Of a stretch of DNA of 64,000 nucleotides, positions 43,412 to 50,962 are shown piece after piece. The notes below the pieces were generated by a model that was not told the origin of the DNA, did no database searches, and saw only the letters and a list, made by a program, of their open reading frames with translations. The DNA lies in assembly GCA_947455595.1 (NCBI GenBank), contig CANGOP010000005.1, positions 1-64,000 on the forward strand, given 5' to 3'. The translations under genes were made by a program, and so were the position numbers. This stretch comes from Gammaproteobacteria bacterium (GTDB lineage Bacteria > Pseudomonadota > Gammaproteobacteria > Steroidobacterales > Steroidobacteraceae). Position 1 is the stretch's first letter; every line of letters begins with the position of its first letter.

Positions 43412-45190
43412 ATGCGTCTTTTCGGATGGTTGGTGTTGATGCTGAGCGCGACCAGGGTTGCGCAGGCAGGACCGGCTAGCCAGTGGTTGCCGGTCGCGAG
43501 TTTCTCAGTGCCCGTGACTGCGCCGGTCGCGAATGCTGCGTTTGCGCCGTCGGACGACGCACTGCCCGCGCCGCCCTTCTTAGCCGTGATCGATATTGAC
43601 CAGGCGCTGATGGTCACGCAGCCCGCGCTCGCAACTCCAATCGTGCAAGATCGGGACGCGCGCCTGTTTCCAGCGATCCGGCTGACGTTGCAGACATTGG
43701 ATGGTCGTCTCGTGCCGCGTGAACGAGGCTCGATCGTCTCTGAGCAGGGATCGGTCAAGACCCATAGCTATTGGTCTGTCATCGCAGAGAGTGGTCGCGT
43801 CTGGCGCGAGGCTGCCGATAGCGGCTGGAGCCGTGCCGCCTTACCCATTAATCTCGTCAATGACACGGAGAATGCCGCGCTACAAGGACTGCTCACCTTT
43901 CTCTATCGTGGCACGCAGGTGTCTTCGGTACGTATCCAACTCGTGCAGCAAACCGCGCCTTATCTCGTGAAGCCGCATTTCACCGCCGCAGCGCTCGCCG
44001 CGGCACACGCGACAGTGGTAGCCGCATCGCCCGACGATGAGCATCAAGCGACACTGGAATGGTCGAAACGCCTTCCCGTGCAGCCGCTGAGTGCGTTGGC
44101 CGCACGGGTGCCGGCGGGGACATTGGACGGCCTCGGTGGGCCCTTGCTACCCATGTGGCGTGTGGCCGTTGCGGTCGTTGACCATGACACGCTGTGGCAG
44201 GCGCCGGTTGAAACGCCCTTCGGACCCTATCCGTATCCTGAAGGGATGCGGTTTGGTGTGCGCTCGGTCATGAAGAGTGTCGCAGCACCGTTGGCACTGC
44301 TGCATCTGGCCGAGCAGTACGGGCCGTGGGTGTTGGATCTCAAGATCGGCGATTACGTGTCGGGACTGGACCCGAAATACCGTGACGTTCGCATGATCGA
44401 TGCGGCCAGTATGGCCACCGGTTTCGGCGGGCAGGGCACGCTGCGAACCAATCCGAATGATATGTACGACGGCTATCTCGGCGGTGATTACGATGCGTGG
44501 TATGTCGCGCCATCGCATGCCGAGAAGCTGGCGCAGATCCGTCGCACGCTCACGCCTTATCCATGGGCACCTGGGAAGGTCGTGCGCTACCGTGATCAGG
44601 ATTTCTATCTGCTGGGCATCGCCATTGACGGCTTCCTAAAGCAGGTCCGCGGTGACGCGAATGCCGATCTTTGGACCATGCTGGCTCGCGAAGTCTTTGT
44701 GCCGATCGGCATCTTTCACGCCCCGGCCGTGCATACACGGGAACCCGACGGTCATGGCCACGTGTGGGCGAATGCTGGTTATTACCCGACGTTGGATGAT
44801 CTTGCGAAGATCGCACTGCTGTATCAGCACCGTGGCGACTGGGGCGGCCACGCGTTATTGCATCGAGGACTCGTTGAGGATTTGCTGGGCGCCAAGGGAG
44901 CGCTTGAAAAGACCGGCGATGCGACGCGCCCCTCTGGCGCCACCGGCCCGATTCCACGCTACCGCATGGGCTTTCACTTCTTACCCTATGCCGCTCCGCT
45001 GACGGGTCGCGGGTACGAAGTACCGTCGATGCAAGGGTCGGGTGAGAACGAAGTGATCCTAGCCCCCAATGGTTTGATCGCGATCCGTACGGCCAAGGCA
45101 GCCGGTTTGCCAGAAGGCACCCCTCTTTTTGATGACGACACTGTCGCGACCCTGCGGGTGCTGGATCGCCTGGAGGCATTTCATCCATGA
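43412..45190 (+). CDS. Exported serine hydrolase, beta-lactamase/penicillin-binding fold
   Basis: A 592-residue exported protein. A signal peptide (about 1-19, RLFGWLVLMLSATRVAQA) is followed by a ~240-residue N-terminal region with no recognised domain, then a class C beta-lactamase-like domain. The S-x-x-K active site is Ser285-Val-Met-Lys288 in VRSVMKSVAA, and VRYRDQDFYLLG is the place of the second catalytic Tyr motif. Such proteins are esterases, amidases or D-peptidases. The frame begins at GTG 43376; I prefer ATG 43412 for the signal peptide, though its ribosome site is weak. The stop overlaps the MttB-family start by ATGA, an unusual partnership. Substrate unknown. Confidence 0.78.
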   Translation: MRLFGWLVLMLSATRVAQAGPASQWLPVASFSVPVTAPVANAAFAPSDDALPAPPFLAVIDIDQALMVTQPALATPIVQDRDARLFPAIRLTLQTLDGRLVPRERGSIVSEQGSVKTHSYWSVIAESGRVWREAADSGWSRAALPINLVNDTENAALQGLLTFLYRGTQVSSVRIQLVQQTAPYLVKPHFTAAALAAAHATVVAASPDDEHQATLEWSKRLPVQPLSALAARVPAGTLDGLGGPLLPMWRVAVAVVDHDTLWQAPVETPFGPYPYPEGMRFGVRSVMKSVAAPLALLHLAEQYGPWVLDLKIGDYVSGLDPKYRDVRMIDAASMATGFGGQGTLRTNPNDMYDGYLGGDYDAWYVAPSHAEKLAQIRRTLTPYPWAPGKVVRYRDQDFYLLGIAIDGFLKQVRGDANADLWTMLAREVFVPIGIFHAPAVHTREPDGHGHVWANAGYYPTLDDLAKIALLYQHRGDWGGHALLHRGLVEDLLGAKGALEKTGDATRPSGATGPIPRYRMGFHFLPYAAPLTGRGYEVPSMQGSGENEVILAPNGLIAIRTAKAAGLPEGTPLFDDDTVATLRVLDRLEAFHP

Positions 45191-46731
45191 GTCACGACGA
45201 GGCACCCCGTCGGCGCGAAGGCGGACGCGCCCGCCGTCCATCGGTCAAGACCTTGCGTCAGCCGCCTTGGCGACAGGTGCGAAATCCGTATCCGCCCTTG
45301 TGCATTTTGTCGGCAGATGAGATCGAGGCTATCCACGAAACCTCCCTGCGAGTGTTGGAGGAACTCGGCATCGAATTGATGTCGGCACCGGCGCGGGAAT
45401 TGCTCGCCTCCGTGGGCGCCGATGTGGATGACGCGACGGGGCTTGTGAAACTCGATCGCGGTCTTGTCGCCGAGATGCTTTTGAGTGTGCCGTCATCCTT
45501 TACATTGGTTCCGCGCAATACGGAAAAGCGCCTCGAGATCGGCGGGAATCATGTGGCTTTTGGTCTCGTGGCGGGTCCGCCCAATGTCCATGATTGCGAG
45601 CGCGGTCGGCGACCCGGCAACTATCGCGACTATTGCGACTTCATTCGGCTGGCACAACACTTCAACGCGATTCACCTGATCGGCAATCAGGTGTGTGCGC
45701 CGATGGAGTTACCTGCCAACAGCCGACACCTCGATACGTATCTGGCGAATCTGCGCTGGTCAGATATGGCCTTTCATTGCAGCGCGATCGGCGCGGGGCG
45801 TGCCTTGGATGCGATCCGCATGGCCGCTATTGCTCGGGGAACGACGCCTGAGGGCTTGTCTGAACATCCAGCGGTGATGTCCATCATCAACGTCAACAGT
45901 CCACGGCGATTCGACGAGGCGATGGCGGACGGCCTGATGGCCATGGCGGGTCTGGGTCAACCCGTCGTGGTGACGCCGTTCACACTCATGGGTGCGATGG
46001 CGCCGGTCACGTTGGCAGGCGCGTTGGCACAGCAGAATGCCGAGGCACTGTTTGGGGTTGTGTTGACACAGGCGGTGCGCAAAGGCACGCCGGTGATGTA
46101 CGGCGCCTTTACGTCGAACGTCGACTTGCGTTCAGGTGCGCCAGCATTCGGTACGCCGGAAAATGCCAAAGCCAATGTGGCCAGCGGACAGTTGGCTCGT
46201 CGATATGGTCTGCCCTATCGCAGTTCGAACGCCAGCGCGTCGAATGCCGCCGATGCGCAAGGTGCTTACGAAACCCAAATGTCGCTATGGGGCGCGGTGC
46301 TCGGGCATGCCAACCTGGTCTATCACGCGGCCGGCTGGCAGGAAGGCGGCTTGACGGCGTCCTTTGAGAAACTCGTCATGGATGTGGAAATGCTGCAGAT
46401 GATGTCAGCATTTCTGACGCCGATGTCGGTGACGGACCCAGATCTGGCATTTGCAGCGATCGCTGAAGTGGCGCCCGGGGGGCATTACTTTGGTGCCGCG
46501 CATACCCTGGAGCGTTACGAGCAGGCATTCTACGAACCGCTCCTGTCCAATTGGCAGAACTATGAAAGTTGGCAGTTGGCCGGTGGTGCAGATGCCACGG
46601 CGCGGGCCACAGCGATCTGGAAGCAGGCGCTCGTTGACTATGAAACGCCCGCGATGGACCCGGCGATTCGCGAAGCGCTCGATGCGTATGTGGTGCAGCG
46701 CCGGGCCGAGATTGGCAGCGACGATCCCTGA
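45187..46731 (+). CDS. Trimethylamine methyltransferase (MttB) family protein, second copy, non-pyrrolysine
   Basis: A 514-residue MttB-superfamily protein that aligns end to end with the gene at 4666-6207. Shared blocks: LSADEIEAIHETSLRVLEELGIE, FGLVAGPPNVHDCERGRRPGNYRDYCDF, SGAPAFGTPENAKANVASGQLARRYGLPYRSSNASAS and YHAAGWQEGGLTASFEKLVMD. No in-frame UAG, so no pyrrolysine. The protein starts with a basic stretch (RRREGGRARRPSVK), as does its paralogue. It shares ATGA with the upstream serine hydrolase, indicating coupled translation, and no corrinoid-protein gene is adjacent. Likely role: demethylation of a quaternary or tertiary amine, perhaps one released by the hydrolase; inferred. Confidence 0.85.
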   Translation: MSHDEAPRRREGGRARRPSVKTLRQPPWRQVRNPYPPLCILSADEIEAIHETSLRVLEELGIELMSAPARELLASVGADVDDATGLVKLDRGLVAEMLLSVPSSFTLVPRNTEKRLEIGGNHVAFGLVAGPPNVHDCERGRRPGNYRDYCDFIRLAQHFNAIHLIGNQVCAPMELPANSRHLDTYLANLRWSDMAFHCSAIGAGRALDAIRMAAIARGTTPEGLSEHPAVMSIINVNSPRRFDEAMADGLMAMAGLGQPVVVTPFTLMGAMAPVTLAGALAQQNAEALFGVVLTQAVRKGTPVMYGAFTSNVDLRSGAPAFGTPENAKANVASGQLARRYGLPYRSSNASASNAADAQGAYETQMSLWGAVLGHANLVYHAAGWQEGGLTASFEKLVMDVEMLQMMSAFLTPMSVTDPDLAFAAIAEVAPGGHYFGAAHTLERYEQAFYEPLLSNWQNYESWQLAGGADATARATAIWKQALVDYETPAMDPAIREALDAYVVQRRAEIGSDDP

Positions 46732-46737
46732 CAGGCG

Positions 46738-47862
46738 TCAGGACAGCACGTGGATCTGGTCGAGTGTGTGCGCAACGGCGAGGAGATCCGCGCGATAGCC
46801 TGGCGCGATTCGGCCGTGGGTGGCGGATAGACCGAGGAAGTCGGCCGGATATTCACTCGCCATCCGAAAGACGGTGGCCAGTGGCAGAGAGAGTGTCTGC
46901 GCGGCCGTGCGTACGCACGTGAGCATGTCTACTGCGCTCCCCGCGAGCGTGCCGGTCTCATCGCGGCAGACGCCATCTGCGACAGTGATGGTGCGGCCGA
47001 GCAGTGAAAAAGACGTCAATGCGCTGCCAACGCACTGCATCGCATCGGTCACCAACACGAAGCGAGTGTGTGGGCGCGCGGCCAGTGCTACGCGCAAGGC
47101 AAGCGGATCGACGTGATGGCTATCGACAATGAGACCACACCACGGACGAGGGTCGAGCAAACTGGCGCCGACGACGCCTGGGGCGCGTGCCTGTAGCTGC
47201 GACATCGCGTTGTAGAGGTGGGTGACGCCTGTAGCGCCGGCATCAAATGCGGCGAGCGCTTCGTCGGCCGTGGCGTTGGTGTGACCAAGCGACACCAGCA
47301 CTCCCCGCTGAACAAGTTGTTGGATCTGCGCCTGAGTGGCGCACTCAGGCGCTAGTGTGACCAGCGTGCGGCCACCGGTGGCGTGACCCAGCAGCGCGAT
47401 CGCCTCGTCATCGAGCGATCGGAAGAAACGCGCATCGTGGATGCCGCGTTTGCTCTCGGCGAGAAAAGGCCCTTCGATATGCAGGCCCAAAATACCGCGC
47501 ACACCGCAGCGGATTGCCTCGGTGACGGCATTGATCGCGCGTGCGACGACCGCAAGATCATCGCTGATGAGTGTCGGCAGCATCCCCGTGGTCCCGAACG
47601 CACGATGAGCGCTGGCGATGGCCGCCAAGCCTTCTACCGTGGGGGTGTCGTTGAATAGGACGCCGCCGCCGCCGTTGACTTGTGTGTCGATAAAGCCCGG
47701 TACGATGTAGCGTCCGTCCACATTGATCAAGTCACAGCCCGAGGGCAGAGCGTCGGACTCATCGCGCAATTCCGTGATGAGGCCGTTGTGGGTGACCACG
47801 ACGACGCCATCGGCGAACCCATCCGCGAGTAGAACGCGGCCACCGGCGATCGCACGTGTCAT
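46738..47862 (-). CDS. nagA: N-acetylglucosamine-6-phosphate deacetylase
   Basis: A 374-residue amidohydrolase that removes acetate from GlcNAc-6-phosphate. Visible marks: GFIDTQVNGGGGVLFND (the NagA form of the N-terminal metal motif), GLHIEGPFL (metal-ligand Glu), SLGHTNATADEALAAFDAG (His), VTHLYNAMSQLQARAPG (His and substrate loop) and LVTDAMQCVGS (catalytic Asp). It follows the SIS-domain deaminase with a TGATG junction (47862-47864) and ends the leftward nagR-nagB-nagA operon. The gene is convergent with the second MttB-family gene. Confidence 0.95.
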   Translation of the reverse strand: MTRAIAGGRVLLADGFADGVVVVTHNGLITELRDESDALPSGCDLINVDGRYIVPGFIDTQVNGGGGVLFNDTPTVEGLAAIASAHRAFGTTGMLPTLISDDLAVVARAINAVTEAIRCGVRGILGLHIEGPFLAESKRGIHDARFFRSLDDEAIALLGHATGGRTLVTLAPECATQAQIQQLVQRGVLVSLGHTNATADEALAAFDAGATGVTHLYNAMSQLQARAPGVVGASLLDPRPWCGLIVDSHHVDPLALRVALAARPHTRFVLVTDAMQCVGSALTSFSLLGRTITVADGVCRDETGTLAGSAVDMLTCVRTAAQTLSLPLATVFRMASEYPADFLGLSATHGRIAPGYRADLLAVAHTLDQIHVLS

Positions 47863-48917
47863 CAGTGAGTCTCCGTCACCTTGCGCAGATGAGGTGGGCT
47901 ATCAGGATTGTGGCCGCGGCGGATCGACAAGCTTGCGAGCATGCGGTACGCGCTCGCTGCGACGATTGCCGGCTGTGCTGCCGGGTGACGTTCGATCATG
48001 GGCAATTCCTGGCCCTCCCGAATCCCGAGGCCAGCGTGCAGTGTGGGCACGCCCCGATGCAGCAGTTCAGGCACCAAGGCCGCGAGGCCTGGCCGGGTCA
48101 CGTCGTTCTGACCCAAGAGCAGTGCCGGAAAATCGGGCCCCAGCAATGAGTATGGACCGTGTCGGACCTCGGCGCCGCTGAAGGCCTCGGCATGAAGCGC
48201 GCAAGTCTCCTTACATTTCAGGGCGACTTCTTGTGCAACGCCAAGGCCAAGCCCTCGGCCAATTACATAGAGATGGCGGGCAGCCGCCAATGATTCCACG
48301 GCGTCCGACCAGTCCAACGCAAAAGCTTGATCAAGATCGTCAGCCAGACTCTCCGTGGCGTCGACCAGATCCGCTCGCTGCGTCCAAGCAGAGACCCAGC
48401 GGAGAAAGACCGCAATTGAGGCGATGTAGGATTTGGTCGCCGCCACACTCAATTCCGGTCCCGCACACAGGGGAACGGACAGGTTCGCTAACTGGGTGAG
48501 CGGAGCTGATGGGTCATTGCACAACGCCACGACGAAGGCGCCGCCGCTCTTGGCGGCTTCGACCGAACTCAGTAGGTCAGGACTGCGACCCGACTGCGAG
48601 ACGGCGACATAGAGACATCCCTTGAGATGAGGCGCCACCTTGTACATCGAACTCAGCGAGGGAGCGGCCGAGGCTACGGGGATGCCGGTCTGCGTCTCAA
48701 TCACATACTTGCCATAGGTGGCAGCGTGATCGGAACTCCCCCGCGCACAGGTAATGATGGCCGTGGGCGGGTGACGACGCAGATGGGCACCGAGGTCTTC
48801 AAGGACCTTCGAGGTTTCCGTCTGTTGGCGCCGGACGACCGTGCCGCACTCCGCAGCCTCGCTGAACATCTTCGTTCCGCTCGCGGAGGCGGGCGTCGCC
48901 GTCAGTGATTGACTCAT
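47862..48917 (-). CDS. nagB-II: Glucosamine-6-phosphate deaminase, SIS-domain type (NagB-II)
   Basis: A 351-residue protein with two SIS sugar-phosphate domains, similar to the isomerase half of GlmS but lacking the glutaminase domain. Marks: TCARGSSDHAATYGKYVIE, VAVSQSGRSPDLLSSVEAAK, LSVAATKSYIAS, and ALKCKETCALHAEAFSGAEVRHGP near the C-terminus. In nag operons lacking classical NagB this family supplies the deaminase step GlcN-6-P to fructose-6-P plus ammonia. It overlaps the GntR regulator stop by ATGA and nagA by one base, so all three are coupled. Confidence 0.92.
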   Translation of the reverse strand: MSQSLTATPASASGTKMFSEAAECGTVVRRQQTETSKVLEDLGAHLRRHPPTAIITCARGSSDHAATYGKYVIETQTGIPVASAAPSLSSMYKVAPHLKGCLYVAVSQSGRSPDLLSSVEAAKSGGAFVVALCNDPSAPLTQLANLSVPLCAGPELSVAATKSYIASIAVFLRWVSAWTQRADLVDATESLADDLDQAFALDWSDAVESLAAARHLYVIGRGLGLGVAQEVALKCKETCALHAEAFSGAEVRHGPYSLLGPDFPALLLGQNDVTRPGLAALVPELLHRGVPTLHAGLGIREGQELPMIERHPAAQPAIVAASAYRMLASLSIRRGHNPDSPPHLRKVTETH

Positions 48918-49663
48918 AGGGACGACAGCTCGGCTACGAAGTCGTAGGTATCGCCGCGGTAGAGCGAATGAGACATTTCAACGACGCGACCATCCCGCAG
49001 TGAACCGATGCGTTCGGCGAGAAGTCCGGCATCACCCGGATTGGCGTTCAATAATTTCGCCTGTTCGTCACTCAGCAGCACGGCTCGCAGGCGCTGTAAC
49101 GCGCGCACGGGACGATGATCATTGGCTTCGAGCGCTTCGTACAGCGAGTCGCCAACGTCGTCTAAGGAGGGCAATGCGTAGGCGAGGATAGTGGCGTGTT
49201 CGAGCGCCATGGGCGCTCCGTCTGCGTATCGCAAGCGCTCGAAGCGGTAGACCGCAGAGCCTGGGCTGGCCCGTAGGGCCAGAGCTTCTTCGGGGTTCAC
49301 GGTGCCACTCGAGCGGCGCAGCCAGGAGCTTGTCGGAACGCGTCCGCGCGCGCGCATGTCTTCCGAGAAGGACGTCAACGCGGAGAAATTCTTCTCGACG
49401 CGACCGGCCACGAAGTTGCCAGAGCCTTGGCGGCGGTTCAGTAGGCCTTCAGCGACCAAGCCGTCCAATGCTTTGCGCACCGTGATGCGAGAGACACCAA
49501 AATCAGTGGCGAGATCGCGTTCGGCCGGCAAGGCGTCGTCTGGCAGCAGTAAGCGACGGTCGATCGCGGTCTTCAGGGTGCGCTGCAGCTGGCGGTACAA
49601 GGGCAGAGCGCCGGACGGATCCAGCGTGCCGATACGGGCGGACAGAGAGGCATGCTGAGGCAC
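48914..49663 (-). CDS. nagR: GntR/HutC family regulator of the nag genes
   Basis: A 249-residue regulator. The GntR winged helix-turn-helix is at about 20-85 (GALPLYRQLQRTLKTAID ... LPAERDLATDFGVSRITVRKALDGLVAEGLL), and a UTRA sugar-phosphate sensor domain follows (RRSSGTVNPEEALALRASPGSAVYRFERLRYADGAPMALEHATI). The open frame begins at TTG 49690, but that codon lies inside a motif shared with the other nag promoter (49687-49700), so I place the start at GTG 49663 (VPQHASLSARIG). It heads the leftward nagR-nagB-nagA operon and probably represses both arms until an amino-sugar phosphate binds. Confidence 0.88.
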   Translation of the reverse strand: MPQHASLSARIGTLDPSGALPLYRQLQRTLKTAIDRRLLLPDDALPAERDLATDFGVSRITVRKALDGLVAEGLLNRRQGSGNFVAGRVEKNFSALTSFSEDMRARGRVPTSSWLRRSSGTVNPEEALALRASPGSAVYRFERLRYADGAPMALEHATILAYALPSLDDVGDSLYEALEANDHRPVRALQRLRAVLLSDEQAKLLNANPGDAGLLAERIGSLRDGRVVEMSHSLYRGDTYDFVAELSSL

Positions 49664-49686
49664 GTGCGCGAATTCCGATGGAGATA

Positions 49687-49700
49687 CCAAAAAAATACCA
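49687..49700 (-). promoter_or_regulatory. Candidate NagR operator, leftward arm
   Basis: On the minus strand this reads TGGTATT-TTT-TTGG. The same TGGTATT-N3-TTGG pattern occurs at 49795-49808 on the plus strand, ahead of the rightward nag operon. It lies 24 bases upstream of the chosen regulator start. Two copies, each reading towards its own operon, suggest one regulator, most likely the GntR protein next door. Confidence 0.5.
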
Positions 49701-49794
49701 TTTCAGCGTTTTGGCCGCTAGAGCATTCCTTAAAAGCCTTGCAATACAGCAGCTTCTGAGGAGCCGATGAGATCAATGGATTCCGTAGGTCCAT

Positions 49795-49808
49795 TGGTAT
49801 TATATTGG
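49795..49808 (+). promoter_or_regulatory. Candidate NagR operator, rightward arm
   Basis: The sequence TGGTATT-ATA-TTGG lies 31 bases upstream of the nagX ATG (49839) and matches the leftward copy at 49687-49700 in 11 of 11 fixed positions. Regulation by the adjacent GntR-type protein is inferred from position and repetition. Confidence 0.5.
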
Positions 49809-49838
49809 ATCGACAACATCTGGACAAAGGCAGGACCC

Positions 49839-50957
49839 ATGCAGGATCCCCATCAACGCAGTCTGGCCGTGGATTGTCTACGTGGGCTGACGTTGGCGCT
49901 CATGATCGTTGTCAACATGGCGATCGATGATGAGCGCTCGTACGGGCAATTGCTGCATTCAGTGTGGCACGGATTCACGCTCACCGACGCCGTTTTTCCG
50001 GCTTTTCTCTTCGCGGTCGGGGCGTCGCTCGCGCTTGCGATTGACCGTCAACGAGCTGACGGCGATAGCGCCTTCCGTGCCCGAGTGCTGCGCCGGACGG
50101 TGTTGTTATTTGCGATCGGCTTCCTGTTGTCGTGGCTGCCGTTCTTCAGATACGACCCCGCATGGGCTGATCTTCGATTTGTTGATCTTTCGCATACACG
50201 CGTCCTCGGTGTCTTGCAGCGCATTGCCCTGACCTATGGGTTGACGGCGCTCTTGGTACAGCGGTTTGGGTCTCGTGGTGCCTGGATCGGTCTGTCGTCG
50301 AGTTTGCTGCTGTACCCGCTGCTCTTGCAGTTCAGCGGTGATCTGACGCTGGAGGGTAACGGCCCGCGTCGTTTGGATCTCTTCTTATTCGGGGCGGATC
50401 ATCTGTACAAAGGCGAAGGAATCCCCTTCGATCCAGAAGGTCTGCTCTCCACACTGCCGGCGCTGGCCAACGTGCTCGGCGGCTATCTCGCAGGGCGATG
50501 GTTGCAGTCGCGCGGGACGACGTCATCGTCACTCGGCGCTCTCCTGATGACCGGAGTAATGGCAACCGTCTTGGCCTTGGGCGTCAGTGGGGTGATGCCG
50601 CTGAACAAGAAGCTCTGGACGAGTTCCTACGCGCTGCTCAATCTCGGGATCGACGCAATGGCGCTAGGGGTCATGGCCTACCTTCTTGATGTGAAGCGAC
50701 TGCGCCGCGGCTCTTCGTTTTTCACGGTACTGGGCCAAAATACGCTGGCGATCTACTTGTTCAGCGAGATCGGTAATCTCGCCCTGAGTCGCACCTATAT
50801 CGGTGACAGTACGACCTTTGAATGGGTGCACGCCCACGGATTCGCGCCTTGGGCGGGCGCGAAGTTGGGATCGCTGCTGTATTGCCTTGCCTATCTCGCG
50901 GTGTGCTGGGGTGTGGCTCGCGAACTGAGTCGTCGGCACATTCAATTCAGGCTTTGA
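49839..50957 (+). CDS. nagX: NagX family membrane protein (heparan-alpha-glucosaminide N-acetyltransferase-like)
   Basis: A 372-residue inner-membrane protein with about ten hydrophobic segments. The opening RSLAVDCLRGLTLALMIVVNMAIDDE and then HGFTLTDAVFPAFLFAVGASLALAI are characteristic of the DUF5009/HGSNAT-like family named NagX in nag loci; the conserved His (about 48, WHGFTLTD) is in the acetyl-transfer position of HGSNAT. NagX is implicated in chito-oligosaccharide or GlcNAc use, but its reaction is unsettled. The open frame extends to 49767, but ATG 49839 with AGGA before it fits. First gene of the rightward nag operon; the hexosaminidase follows 5 bases later. Confidence 0.85.
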   Translation: MQDPHQRSLAVDCLRGLTLALMIVVNMAIDDERSYGQLLHSVWHGFTLTDAVFPAFLFAVGASLALAIDRQRADGDSAFRARVLRRTVLLFAIGFLLSWLPFFRYDPAWADLRFVDLSHTRVLGVLQRIALTYGLTALLVQRFGSRGAWIGLSSSLLLYPLLLQFSGDLTLEGNGPRRLDLFLFGADHLYKGEGIPFDPEGLLSTLPALANVLGGYLAGRWLQSRGTTSSSLGALLMTGVMATVLALGVSGVMPLNKKLWTSSYALLNLGIDAMALGVMAYLLDVKRLRRGSSFFTVLGQNTLAIYLFSEIGNLALSRTYIGDSTTFEWVHAHGFAPWAGAKLGSLLYCLAYLAVCWGVARELSRRHIQFRL

Positions 50958-50962
50958 GCGCT

